The position numbers were made by a program, and so were the translations under genes. The notes beneath the pieces are model-generated. The model made no database searches. It saw nothing but the letters and a program-made list of their open reading frames with translations, and was not told the DNA's origin. Shown one piece after another: positions 8,297 to 17,815 of a DNA stretch of 19,411 nucleotides. The stretch's first letter is position 1; every line of letters begins with the position of its first letter. Source of the DNA: Cylindrotheca closterium (lineage: Eukaryota > Bacillariophyta > Bacillariophyceae > Bacillariales > Bacillariaceae); contig CAKOGP040001769.1 of assembly GCA_933822405.4 (NCBI GenBank), positions 1-19,411 on the forward strand, in the 5' to 3' direction.

Positions 8297-8884
8297 TCAA
8301 GCTACAATCATCCTTTTGTTTTTCAAGTGTGCTGGGGCCTGGACATTTGGCGTCACAACTGGAAGTTTCATGTGGAAACTCAGGAGGGCCATGCCACAAA
8401 TCGTCCCTCCCCTTTGATCACAAGTGATCTTCAGTGGCACCTCAGCCTCCATGCCCCATCCAAGATCACTGACTGCACACAAACACGCACCAGTCCACCA
8501 TTTGATGTGCCTGTCCTTTAGCAACATGGGTGTGCGCAAGGGTGCAGCTCATGTGATGTTCCAGCTGAACATCACGCATTTGGACGTCTCTCCTACTCTG
8601 ATCTTCAGAGTTAGGAGCGTGTTGAAATTGCTCTCTTGGAGACCATTCATTGGAAACTCCTTGATAGATGCAGTTTGACATGTCCGATCGGACAGACGGA
8701 CAAATGTCTGTTTGGTCCGTTTATTTGGGGGATTGATTCCTATGAGTCGGTTTTGCAGGGAATCCGAAAACATGGAATTGTGCGCTTGGACCATCAAACG
8801 TCTGAGTGCCTCGAAAATCCCATACTGAATCCTGCGGGAATTCTGTACGTGGGTTTTGTACGGGCCTTTCTGGATTGCAAACAT
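8297..8884 (-). other. Open (-) stretch with one stop, unrecognised (unit 2)
   Basis: Same 111 + 80 codon frame with a single TGA as in unit 1, and the same overlapping (+) frame (8636-8908). No family recognised. Confidence 0.25.
8681..8694. other. 14-bp perfect palindrome (unit 2)
   Basis: Second copy of TGTCCGATCGGACA. The third would fall in the part of unit 3 that is missing. Confidence 0.6.
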
Positions 8885-9136
8885 TTAGTAAAGGTTTGGG
8901 AAATTTGAGTTTTTGTGCAAGGCTTTTGCTTTGCACATTCCATGTAGATAACAAGTCTTTTAGAATAGTTATTTCCTGTAGAGATGATTATTTTGTATTA
9001 GATGGATCGGAGATTGCTATGGTCAGTGCCTCCGCATGACGACTTGATTGGTCACATGTTGGCATGGCTGGTTGGCAATGATGGCTTGATGGGCCACAAA
9101 GTTGTCTATCAGTTTGGATGAGGACAAGCCTGTCAC

Positions 9137-9602
9137 TTGTCTGATGTCCGCCAGAACCGAAGTCCAACTGAACGCATCGAAGATTTTGGCAAAGACTTAG
9201 GGCGCTCTGCGGCAAACCCAGCAAGCAAGAAGGTATTTCACATGGACCCCGATGCAGAAAGGCTTCCTGAGCCCAAGCAGAAGCTTTTGCATTCCCTCGT
9301 GCAGAAACTACTGTGGGTCATGAAGCAATGCAGACCAGATATCATGGTCCCAATTGCGTTTCTGACAGGACGGGTACAAAAGGCCTCTATAGAAGATTGG
9401 GGGAAACTCCGAAGGGTTCTCTCGTATTTGAACAGTACAATAGACATGCCTCTAACAATCAAGATCAATAATTTAACGATAATGAAGACATGGGTCGACG
9501 TGGCCTTTGCGGTACACAAAGATTTCAAGTCCCACACGGAAAACATGATTTCCATGGGCAAAGGCGCTTTATATTATATGCACGTTCCATGAAACAGAAG
9601 CT
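9137..9602 (+). pseudogene. copia-B fragment, RT C-terminal to RNase H start (unit 3)
   Basis: Identical in translation to the unit-2 copy (151 codons open from 9137 to 9592), with CGA kept where unit 1 has TGA. It is 5'-truncated by the unit boundary and frameshifted before the insertion. Confidence 0.85.
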
Positions 9603-10067
9603 GACCTATCTCACAAAAGATGCGTCATTACCTTAGTCAAAGGATTGTTACCACAACCTTAACGCGGTATTTAATGTTGTATTGTTAGTCGTGTGTGCTG
9701 TTACACGGCATTCTACCCCTATGAAGGAGAGCTGTAAAGCAATGATGCTTCATGATAGGTTACAGTTTGCTGGCCAGGCAAGAGGTTGTGAGATCCATCA
9801 AATTGGAAAGGGGGTGTTGACCTGTTGACTAAGCAGCCGTGGACCTGTTGTGTGACAAATATAAGACCAAGTCGTTCTGCACCTGTTGTCCTGCGGCTCT
9901 GGAGTCGATGTCGCGACCTTCTCTACTTTCTTTCTCTCTGGAAGAAGCTCTGATCAGAATGGCGTATCCCACAGAAGATGCGTACATTACCTTAGTAAAA
10001 GGATTGTTACCACGACCTTAACGCGGTATTAAATGTCCTATTGTTAGTCGTGTGTGCTGTTACATGG
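9603..10067. mobile_element. TRIM-like insertion with terminal direct repeats (unit 3)
   Basis: Third full copy of the 465-bp insertion. Terminal direct repeats lie at 9607-9708 and 9965-10067, and the cagaagct duplications at 9595-9602 and 10068-10075. Confidence 0.6.
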
Positions 10068-10643
10068 CAGAAGCTTAATACAACGAGTATGACGGAGTCG
10101 GAAACCGTCGGCGCCAGTGACTGTCTTGGACAAACTATCTGGACTATGAACTTCCTGAAACACCAGGGCATACATACGCGCAGGAGATACTGTTATCAAG
10201 ATAATGTAAGTGCGATACGTTTGGAAAAGAATGGTAGACAGTCTGCAAGTAAAAGGTCACGACACATCCATCTCAGATTCTTCTTTATTAAGGATCGCAT
10301 TAAGAGAGGCGACATCCACCTGCTCTATTGTCCCACGGCGGACATAGTGGCAGACTTTTACTCCAAGCCACAACAAGGCAGCTTGTACAAGCGCTTCTGC
10401 GACATGGTAATGGGCATGACTCCAGTACCGCCCGTGGAAGATCCCTCCTTTACTTGCCCGACATCTCAGGAGCGAGTTGGAAGTAGTATTTTTGGAGCTG
10501 GCGGACAACGTACGGACGGCGAGAATATGACCAAAATGGCCAGACCAACGGTGACATGGGCAGACCGCGTTCGCGGTTTTGCTGGTGGGATTGCCAGACC
10601 AGAGTTGCTTGGTCCCGCGCATGAAAAACTAGTAAATAGGTAA
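10068..10643 (+). pseudogene. copia-B RNase H 3' half with tail (unit 3)
   Basis: The peptide is identical to the unit-1 copy (open frame 10041-10643, 200 codons), including the ~80-residue tail. Confidence 0.85.
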
Positions 10644-10656
10644 ATAGAAGTAGCCA

Positions 10657-10692
10657 CTGGATTGCATGAGCTGCAATGCCCATTCAATCCAG
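10657..10692. other. Hairpin after copia-B stop (unit 3)
   Basis: Copy of the ctggattg/caatccag inverted repeat. Confidence 0.5.
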
Positions 10693-10725
10693 GTAACAAC
10701 AATTAGATACTGGAATTAACATTCA

Positions 10726-10743
10726 AATAAAAGTCCTTTTATT
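10726..10743. promoter_or_regulatory. Palindromic bidirectional poly(A) signal (unit 3)
   Basis: Copy of the 8-2-8 palindrome with AATAAA on both strands. Confidence 0.5.
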
Positions 10744-11445
10744 TTTTTAGACTAGAGGCATCCCAGTAGGAGAGCCATACAGCCAGAAATTGGCCTCCAA
10801 CAGTTTTGTTGTCACTTTCTTCTTTGATGTTGAGTGCTTCTTTGGCAGCACTCATGCATGCTAGCATTGTTAGGGCAACTTGTGGGCAGTATAGTTTGCT
10901 GTCGGGTGTTGGAACCAACAATTGTCTTCCTTGTCCGTCAGTGACTCGAACGTTTTGCTTTGGTGTGGGCATCAATGCGGTGTGGAAGGTTCCAGCGGTC
11001 TCGATCGTTGGAGTTTGGAAGGAGCAATTGTCTTGGAATCCTTACAATTCTTGTTGGTAAAATCCTGCAAAAGCTCTTCCTCCTGGACTTGGTGGTGCAC
11101 ATAGTCCTGGACTTAGCTTCTGTTTGGCCTGACTTGTCCTGCGCTTTTTGCAATTCCCACAAGTTGCTTGATGCGCTTCTCTTCTTTCTCTGCTCATTCG
11201 CGTAGGCCGGGCATTCAAGACAAGTTGCTGCTGCTCCTGTCTCTAGGTGTACAGCCATAATGTCCTTGCTTTCTTGTGTGAAGGCTTGGAACGCTACTCC
11301 TGCCAAGTCTGATATGTCAGATAATCAACTCTGTACCTGTAATGAGAGCCTCAACGCTCTAGCTACCTCTGGAGTATACTGAGCTCAAATCTACGTTGGC
11401 TATGGATTGCCTACAATAGGAACAGGTGCCAGTGATGCTGGGCTT
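10739..11445 (-). pseudogene. Frameshifted coding remnant of unknown function (unit 3)
   Basis: Same frames and lesions as the unit-1 copy at 2453-3159. Confidence 0.45.
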
Positions 11446-11766
11446 CTACCTGCGGATGAACAGTCTCACCACTTCCTATTAGATCTTATTCTACTGCTAT
11501 TCTTGCCAGAAGTCAATCAACAATGATCTCCACAGCAGGTACAAAAAATCTCTTCCGGAAGCCACCTGCGTCAGCTCTCACCAGCTGTCGCGGTGTATAA
11601 AGCACATCCGCATATGTTCTTCACAAACTAGTCACAGATCCCGTCCGCGTTTGATACCACAAATGTCCGTCTTTACTGTCCAACATGTTCGACTGTTCTT
11701 TTATCCATTAGGATCCTATTTCACCAACACACTCCTGTCATTTTGACGACTTCAGTTGCAATAACA
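11446..11766 (-). other. Candidate copia-C 3' LTR region (unit 3)
   Basis: Copy of the unit-1 region; (-) strand TGTTATTG start at 11766. Confidence 0.35.
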
Positions 11767-11778
11767 AACCCTTTCTTC
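11767..11778 (-). other. Candidate polypurine tract (unit 3)
   Basis: Copy of GAAGAAAGGGTT next to the proposed LTR start. Confidence 0.45.
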
Positions 11779-11820
11779 ATTCAATATGTAACGTGTATAT
11801 ATAACCAACAACGGTTATAT

Positions 11821-11870
11821 CTAATCTTCCTGATCCCCTTGGATCAATGCCCAAAATTTGCAGAACTTTT
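11821..11870 (-). pseudogene. Copia-C 3' stub, last 16 codons (unit 3)
   Basis: As in units 1 and 2, but the polymorphic codon is TGG (Trp), as in the full copia-C element, instead of CGG (Arg). The stub therefore shares a derived variant with unit 4. Confidence 0.8.
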
Positions 11871-12439
11871 CTGAATGAGAACATGTCCCATTGCTGCCAA
11901 TGGTGATTGTCACAATGGCAGGAGTGTGTTGGGATATGACAAAATATGAGTTTTTATGTTCCAAAAAGAAACTATTCAAGTACGAAGTTTTTGACACGTA
12001 CGATTGGACTTTGATCGTGATGTCGGGATTCCGCAAGTATGCCGGACGCAAGTCTGTTGGACAATCTACATCCACACAAAAAGGGAATGACCCTATACAA
12101 GTGAGATATCGGTGTTGTGTACAATGCAGTAGGGAATAATACAAGATGTCCCAAAGTACTGCATTCAACACAGAATTGTCGTAGAAGTCAAATCAAGTTC
12201 TGTAAACAAGGGATTTTCCAAGGGAAAATCGTTGAAATTACTTTTGTGATTGAATCATCAATTCAAGCCAAATATTAATCAAATAGGAACAATTACACTC
12301 AAAGTATACCTAGACACAGGAGAACTATTGTCGTGAAAGTGTTGTACAGTCGATTGCAAATTTAGATTGCAGAGAGTTTGTTCTGAGCGCTAAAGGCACT
12401 CACGATAGAGCACATTTTGCTTTATTCTAACACCCTCCA
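11871..12439. other. No recognisable gene (unit 3)
   Basis: Copy of the featureless AT-rich segment of unit 1. Confidence 0.6.
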
Positions 12440-12767
12440 TCAAGCTACAATCATCCTTTTGTTTTTCAAGTGTGCTGGGGCCTGGACATTTGGCGTCACA
12501 ACTGGAAGTTTCATGTGGAAACTCAGGAGGGCCATGCCACAAATCGTCCCTCCCCTTTGATCACAAGTGATCTTCAGTGGCACCTCAGCCTCCATGCCCC
12601 ATCCAAGATCACTGACTGCACACAAACACGCACCAGTCCACCATTTGATGTGCCTGTCCTTTAGCAACATGGGTGTGCGCAAGGGTGCAGCTCATGTGAT
12701 GTTCCAGCTGAACATCACGCATTTGGACGTCTCTCCTACTCTGATCTTCAGAGTTAGGAGCGTGTTG
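12440..12767 (-). other. Truncated copy of the unrecognised (-) open stretch (unit 3)
   Basis: The 80-codon downstream part (12440-12682) is kept, but the upstream part is cut by the unit 3/4 junction at 12767. The lost 394 bp include the palindrome. Confidence 0.25.
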
Positions 12768-12768
12768 C
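12767..12768. other. Deletion junction between units 3 and 4
   Basis: To the left, sequence follows the unit up to position 4481. To the right, it resumes at unit position 1597. This skips 1258 bp compared with an uninterrupted array. The bases on either side show no shared microhomology. Two substitutions (12776, 12791) lie within 25 bp on the right. The junction also creates a chimeric (+) open frame (12567-12917) that has no biological meaning. Confidence 0.9.
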
Positions 12769-12952
12769 TGTTGTCATGCGGCTCTGGAGTTGATGTCGCG
12801 ACCTTCTCTACTTTCTTTCTCTCTGGAAGAAGCTCTGATCAGAATGGCGTATCCCACAGAAGATGCGTACATTACCTTAGTAAAAGGATTGTTACCACGA
12901 CCTTAACGCGGTATTAAATGTCCTATTGTTAGTCGTGTGTGCTGTTACATGG
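12768..12952. mobile_element. TRIM-like insertion, right part only (unit 4)
   Basis: Only the last 185 bp of the insertion remain, including the whole right terminal repeat (12850-12952). The left repeat and left cagaagct copy are missing because unit 4 begins inside the insertion. Confidence 0.6.
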
Positions 12953-13528
12953 CAGAAGCTTAATACAACGAGTATGACGGAGTCGGAAACCGTCGGCGCC
13001 AGTGACTGTCTTGGACAAACTATCTGGACTATGAACTTCCTGAAACACCAGGGCATACATACGCGCAGGAGATACTGTTATCAAGATAATGTAAGTGCGA
13101 TACGTTTGGAAAAGAATGGTAGACAGTCTGCAAGTAAAAGGTCACGACACATCCATCTCAGATTCTTCTTTATTAAGGATCGCATTAAGAGAGGCGACAT
13201 CCACCTGCTCTATTGTCCCACGGCGGACATAGTGGCAGACTTTTACTCCAAGCCACAACAAGGCAGCTTGTACAAGCGCTTCTGCGACATGGTAATGGGC
13301 ATGACTCCAGTACCGCCCGTGGAAGATCCCTCCTTTACTTGCCCGACATCTCAGGAGCGAGTTGGAAGTAGTATTTTTGGAGCTGGCGGACAACGTACGG
13401 ACGGCGAGAATATGACCAAAATGGCCAGACCAACGGTGACATGGGCAGACCGCGTTCGCGGTTTTGCTGGTGGGATTGCCAGACCAGAGTTGCTTGGTCC
13501 CGCGCATGAAAAACTAGTAAATAGGTAA
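12953..13528 (+). pseudogene. copia-B RNase H 3' half with tail (unit 4)
   Basis: Fourth copy (open frame 12926-13528), with a peptide identical to the others. Here the upstream RT/RNase H half is absent altogether. Confidence 0.85.
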
Positions 13529-13541
13529 ATAGAAGTAGCCA

Positions 13542-13577
13542 CTGGATTGCATGAGCTGCAATGCCCATTCAATCCAG
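13542..13577. other. Hairpin after copia-B stop (unit 4)
   Basis: Copy of the ctggattg/caatccag inverted repeat. Confidence 0.5.
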
Positions 13578-13610
13578 GTAACAACAATTAGATACTGGAA
13601 TTAACATTCA

Positions 13611-13628
13611 AATAAAAGTCCTTTTATT
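13611..13628. promoter_or_regulatory. Palindromic bidirectional poly(A) signal (unit 4)
   Basis: Copy of the 8-2-8 palindrome with AATAAA on both strands. Confidence 0.5.
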
Positions 13629-14330
13629 TTTTTAGACTAGAGGCATCCCAGTAGGAGAGCCATACAGCCAGAAATTGGCCTCCAACAGTTTTGTTGTCAC
13701 TTTCTTCTTTGATGTTGAGTGCTTCTTTGGCAGCACTCATGCATGCTAGCATTGTTAGGGCAACTTGTGGGCAGTATAGTTTGCTGTCGGGTGTTGGAAC
13801 CAACAATTGTCTTCCTTGTCCGTCAGTGACTCGAACGTTTTGCTTTGGTGTGGGCATCAATGCGGTGTGGAAGGTTCCAGCGGTCTCGATCGTTGGAGTT
13901 TGGAAGGAGCAATTGTCTTGGAATCCTTACAATTCTTGTTGGTAAAATCCTGCAAAAGCTCTTCCTCCTGGACTTGGTGGTGCACATAGTCCTGGACTTA
14001 GCTTCTGTTTGGCCTGACTTGTCCTGCGCTTTTTGCAATTCCCACAAGTTGCTTGATGCGCTTCTCTTCTTTCTCTGCTCATTCGCGTAGGCCGGGCATT
14101 CAAGACAAGTTGCTGCTGCTCCTGTCTCTAGGTGTACAGCCATAATGTCCTTGCTTTCTTGTGTGAAGGCTTGGAACGCTACTCCTGCCAAGTCTGATAT
14201 GTCAGATAATCAACTCTGTACCTGTAATGAGAGCCTCAACGCTCTAGCTACCTCTGGAGTATACTGAGCTCAAATCTACGTTGGCTATGGATTGCCTACA
14301 ATAGGAACAGGTGCCAGTGATGCTGGGCTT
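13624..14330 (-). pseudogene. Frameshifted coding remnant of unknown function (unit 4)
   Basis: Same frames and lesions as in unit 1. In this copy it lies directly downstream of the full-length copia-C element, on the same strand. Confidence 0.45.
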
Positions 14331-14651
14331 CTACCTGCGGATGAACAGTCTCACCACTTCCTATTAGATCTTATTCTACTGCTATTCTTGCCAGAAGTCA
14401 ATCAACAATGATCTCCACAGCAGGTACAAAAAATCTCTTCCGGAAGCCACCTGCGTCAGCTCTCACCAGCTGTCGCGGTGTATAAAGCACATCCGCATAT
14501 GTTCTTCACAAACTAGTCACAGATCCCGTCCGCGTTTGATACCACAAATGTCCGTCTTTACTGTCCAACATGTTCGACTGTTCTTTTATCCATTAGGATC
14601 CTATTTCACCAACACACTCCTGTCATTTTGACGACTTCAGTTGCAATAACA
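14331..14651 (-). other. Candidate 3' LTR of the full copia-C element
   Basis: This is the unit-4 copy of the region and belongs to the actual element at 14706-19411. The inner LTR end would be 14651 (TGTTATTG on the - strand). The outer end is not identified and the 5' LTR lies beyond the window. Confidence 0.35.
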
Positions 14652-14663
14652 AACCCTTTCTTC
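14652..14663 (-). other. Candidate polypurine tract of copia-C
   Basis: GAAGAAAGGGTT on the (-) strand, about 45 nt after the polyprotein stop and abutting the proposed LTR. Confidence 0.45.
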
Positions 14664-14705
14664 ATTCAATATGTAACGTGTATATATAACCAACAACGGT
14701 TATAT

Positions 14706-15353
14706 CTAATCTTCCTGATCCCCTTGGATCAATGCCCAAAACTTGCAGAACTTTTTTCCTTGCAAAGGTTTTGTCATATAATCCCCCCACATGTCATCAG
14801 TTGGCATGCGTTTGATCGTAAAATTTCCTTTCTCAACCTGATCAGTGACAAAGAAATAACAAATGTTCAACACACGGCTTCTCTTGCCAGCACTTGATCT
14901 CCCGTTCTTTTTGAGGAGAATAGAGCTCATATTGTCTTGATACAAGATATTCTTCTCAATCGGATAACCTTGTTCTTCCATGAACATGCATGTCCACAAC
15001 ACTTGTGTGATTGCATCATCTATCCCGATTAGTTCCACATGTGTACTGCTGCGGCTGTTTAGCCTTTGTTTCTTGGACATAGTTTGCATAGCTCCACCAC
15101 CCATGGTCATCACTCCTCCTGTTTGACTCTTGAAATCAGGGTGAACCGCAAAAGACGCATTGACAAACCACTTCATCACTCAAAGGTTGTCAGCACTCAG
15201 CGTGAGATGCCATTTCTTGGTAGAGTGCATGTGTCTCATAAGCCTTACAAGTTTATGCCAATCACTCTGATTTGGGTTTTGAACTTGTGACGCCAAAATT
15301 GCCACTGTCGGATGCATATCCAGACGCGTACATTTGGTCAAAAACAAATGTTT
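14706..15353 (-). pseudogene. Copia-C RNase H and RT-RNase H connection
   Basis: One frame runs from about 15353 to TAG at 14706, with one in-frame TGA at 15180-15182 in place of an expected Arg codon (a likely CGA to TGA change). Upstream of the stop are 'KHLFLTKCTRLDMHPTVAIL' and 'NPNQSDWHKLVRLM'. Downstream is RNase H with 'WFVNASFAVH', where the first catalytic Asp is replaced by Asn (codon 15159-15161). The second acidic residue is kept in 'HVELIGIDD' and the third in 'YQDNMSSI'. The terminal block is 'MTKPLQGKKFCKFW'. RT sequence before 'KHLFL' is missing: comparison with copia-A suggests loss of roughly 40-50 residues at about 15353, together with a frame change. Confidence 0.85.
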
Positions 15354-16052
15354 TGCAACAAACCTTCGTTGAGCATTCTTTCAACATAATCGTCCATCTG
15401 AATCTTCAACTTGCCTTTCTTTGAATAATCCAATGTCATTCCCAGGTAGGTGTGAACTCGTTCCCGTGTGCAAGTCACTTCCTTTAGTCCTCCGTATCTC
15501 GCATTTATCCATGTAAAGAAATCCTCAAGAACTCTTTGTTCCATGTGGCTTGCTAGCACATCATCAACATGAAACCTGATAGTCAATTGCTTTTTGTTGA
15601 CCATCATATTTGCAATGCACGGATCGTGATGCCCTCAGATTTCGGTACCATAGCAACGAAGCCTGTAACATCCCATAAATAGCACGGAGGATCACAACAT
15701 AGATCACTTGACGTCCATTTTCGATTACTACAAAATCCCAATACGTCAGATCTAGGTCAATCATCTAATCAACCAGCAGTCCAGCAATTTTCATTATTAC
15801 TTGTATTACTTGATCTTCTCCTTCATCCTGCTTGGGAATCAATGTTTGGATAAACGTGTTAGGTATATCCATTGACATGATGTTTCTACTTTCATGGGCA
15901 TCAATTACACCCGTGCAGATAATAGCTTCATGCGAAGCTGTGGGACTTGCAGTGTCCTCACAAGACAACCAATCCTGGGTCCCATTACCTTTGAATACGC
16001 AACGTCCTTTGATCGTTACGCCATCATTCTTTTTGGCCAGTAGCATCATCAC
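15338..16052 (-). pseudogene. Copia-C reverse transcriptase
   Basis: Two frames cover the RT. The first (16052-15564) has 'KKNDGVTIKGRCVFKGN', 'EDTASPTASHEAI' and 'SMDIPNTFIQT', which contains the first catalytic Asp. It is broken by TAG at 15765-15767 after 'GLLVD', then continues with 'YWDFVVIENGRQVIYV' and 'AIYGMLQASLLWYRNL'. About 15-20 residues are then missing. A second frame (15607-15338) continues with 'KKQLTIRFHVDDVLAS', holding the catalytic HVDD pair at 15560-15571, and 'TYLGMTLDYSKKGKLKIQMD'. HVDD in place of the textbook YVDD is, to my knowledge, usual for this copia lineage. All catalytic Asp codons survive, but the protein cannot be made as one chain. Confidence 0.88.
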
Positions 16053-16054
16053 AT

Positions 16055-17815
16055 CTACGGCCTTCTTGGTTTTAGTTTCTCAATACTGATTGGTGTCCAG
16101 GAACTGCGCTTGATCAGTTGGTCAAGTTCTTTCATGGCCGCGTCTTTACCTCGCTCCTTGAATATCTTCAGTCGTTTATTCAGATAGTATTGCTGAATGA
16201 ACAAGACTCCGTCTTGCCCATTGATACCACCGTTGACACCATCACGTATCTGTTGAATAACACGCGCGACTACCAAAGCTTTGTCCGCGTCATATTTGCC
16301 TTTGTTTGTGTTTCCGACTTGCTGGAATGCCAAATTGTGCATGTGTTCTTGGATGGAACGCTTGTACTTATGGTTCCCTTGTAACTGTGCTCCTTTTCTT
16401 TGCGTGTCAATCCTTCTCTTGATTGCTTGATACAACAAGACTCGGAGTCTTTTCATTTGTGCTTTTCTTCTCATCGCATGCCTGTTTCTCAAAACGTTTG
16501 GCACAGGCGGATTCTTTCTTTGCAGGTATGCCTGTCCAAATCTTGATTTCTCTGTTTGGTATCTCTCAGAGGGTCTCATTTTTACCCCTTGTAAGAAGTA
16601 GGATCGATTGTGTCTTGGACAAAGTACCCTTTTTGTTCCAATCTCTACACCGTCGTCAATGTAACTTCGCACAATTCCTTTGGACTCATTACCATCCGCA
16701 AATCTCACTCCTGTGTGAGCAACACTATCTTCCTCTTCTGATTCAACTACCACACCTTCTTGTGTATTGTCATCATCTTCATCTTCTTCATCAAATGTGA
16801 ACAGAACTTCTTCTTTGTCAGGTTTCCCAGGTTCCACTAACTCAGCTGCCAGTTTGTCTAGCATCTGCTTGGCTTCGTCATCGTCTAATTCAGACTCATA
16901 ATTGTCTTCATAGTCTATGTCCTCATTGCCAGTTATCCATTCATGTTCTTGGTAGTCTTTGTCCAATTGATCTTCAGCATCTTGTCTAGCCTTAATCTGC
17001 TTGAACATTCGATTGAACATTTCATCCTCTAGCTCATCTTCATATTGACTTGCCTTGCTATCGTATCTTGGGTTCCTGTCCCTGTCAAGCCTCGCTTCCA
17101 TTTTGTCTGCTTCAGCATCCATTAGTAATTCATCAAGTTCGTCATCTGGAATATTTTCATTTCGGAGGGTCACATCACTCAGTCTCTCAATTTTGTTTAC
17201 TGGTACATAGTTTTCATCCCACAGTTCATCTGGGTCCACTCCTTTGAGCAAATCTCCATTGAGGATTAGCTCGCCATTGTGCTTGGAATAGGTGCGTAAT
17301 TCCGTCACTCCTTCCAATCTTGCGTCTTCTTCAATGATCTTGATGACTTGATCAGTCATTGGAAGAACCTTGATCTTTGTACATTGTGCCTCGCACTTTT
17401 TGTTTAGATCATATATACAGTGCCCCTCTTGAATATCGTTGGTGGGTCCCATGTAAACACCTTCGATCGTTCGAGCAGCCATATTATTTGTGGTGTCATG
17501 GCCATATCCATGGACATATGCACCAATCTCAACAACAAATTCTTTAGTGGCATCAACCATTCGTTGATGCATAATCATATGCGGGCTGTAGTATGCAGAC
17601 AACCCACCTTTTGCTTGATAGTAGTTGGATATTTTAGCAACTTGTGTCATAAGTGCCACAGTTAACTTCTTTGGAATCGCCTTGAATGGCATTTGGTGAA
17701 AGTGAACCCGAAACAGTGCTTTTAAATGTTGATTATTTTGTTCCGCTTGTGGATCATGCTTGCCTCTGCTGGCGTAGTTCATGTGAACTTCAAGTTCATC
17801 TTTCATGGGGCTCAA
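16055..17815 (-). pseudogene. Copia-C integrase C-terminal part, acidic/basic linker and RT start
   Basis: This is the longest intact frame of the window (open from 17905; 616 codons), although its first ~32 residues are out of the true frame. True sequence begins near 'MKDELEVHMNYASRG', followed by the third integrase catalytic residue, Glu55 in 'DPQAEQNNQ' (codon starting at 17743). 'PFKAIPKKLTVALMTQVAK', 'GGLSAYYSPHMI' and 'YMGPTNDIQEGHCIYDLN' are integrase C-terminal blocks. Residues ~230-415 are very rich in Asp and Glu ('FDEEDEDDDNTQE'). Residues ~425-560 are basic ('RHAMRRKAQMKRLR'). The end ('KDAAMKELDQLIKRSSWTPI') is the lead-in to RT, where a frameshift at ~16080 moves the reading into the RT frame. 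The linker likely connects integrase and RT before proteolytic processing; that role is inferred. Confidence 0.85.

Larger units (their letters stand above)
4876..9018. repeat. Tandem array unit 2 (complete, 4143 bp)
   Basis: This is the second head-to-tail copy, abutting unit 1 without a spacer. The predicted peptides match those of unit 3 except one residue (Arg versus Trp) at the site corresponding to 7710/11853. Unlike unit 1, it keeps CGA rather than TGA in the copia-B fragment near its left end. Confidence 0.95.
9019..12767. repeat. Tandem array unit 3 (right end missing)
   Basis: The third copy follows the 4143-bp register up to 12767, which corresponds to 4481 of unit 1. There it switches to sequence matching position 1597 of the unit. 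The last 394 bp of the unit are therefore absent. It carries A at 11853 where units 1 and 2 have G, a variant shared with unit 4. Confidence 0.95.
12768..14755. repeat. Tandem array unit 4 (partial, both ends missing)
   Basis: This partial copy corresponds to unit-1 positions 1597-3584. On its right it does not leave the repeat by a break in copia-C. Instead it runs continuously into the full copia-C polyprotein, and units 1-3 are the ones that are truncated there. Differences from the other copies are at 12776 (A for C), 12791 (T for C, a CpG site), 14738 (A, shared with unit 3) and 14742 (C for T). Confidence 0.93.

Noticed and set aside
12567..12917. 116-codon (+) frame crossing the unit 3/4 junction
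   Set aside because: A chimera created by the deletion join; neither half is a known coding sequence.
733..14755. CRISPR array or phage/plasmid concatemer
   Set aside because: Unit size, transposon content and copia domain order are eukaryotic; there are no short spaced repeats or prokaryotic genes.
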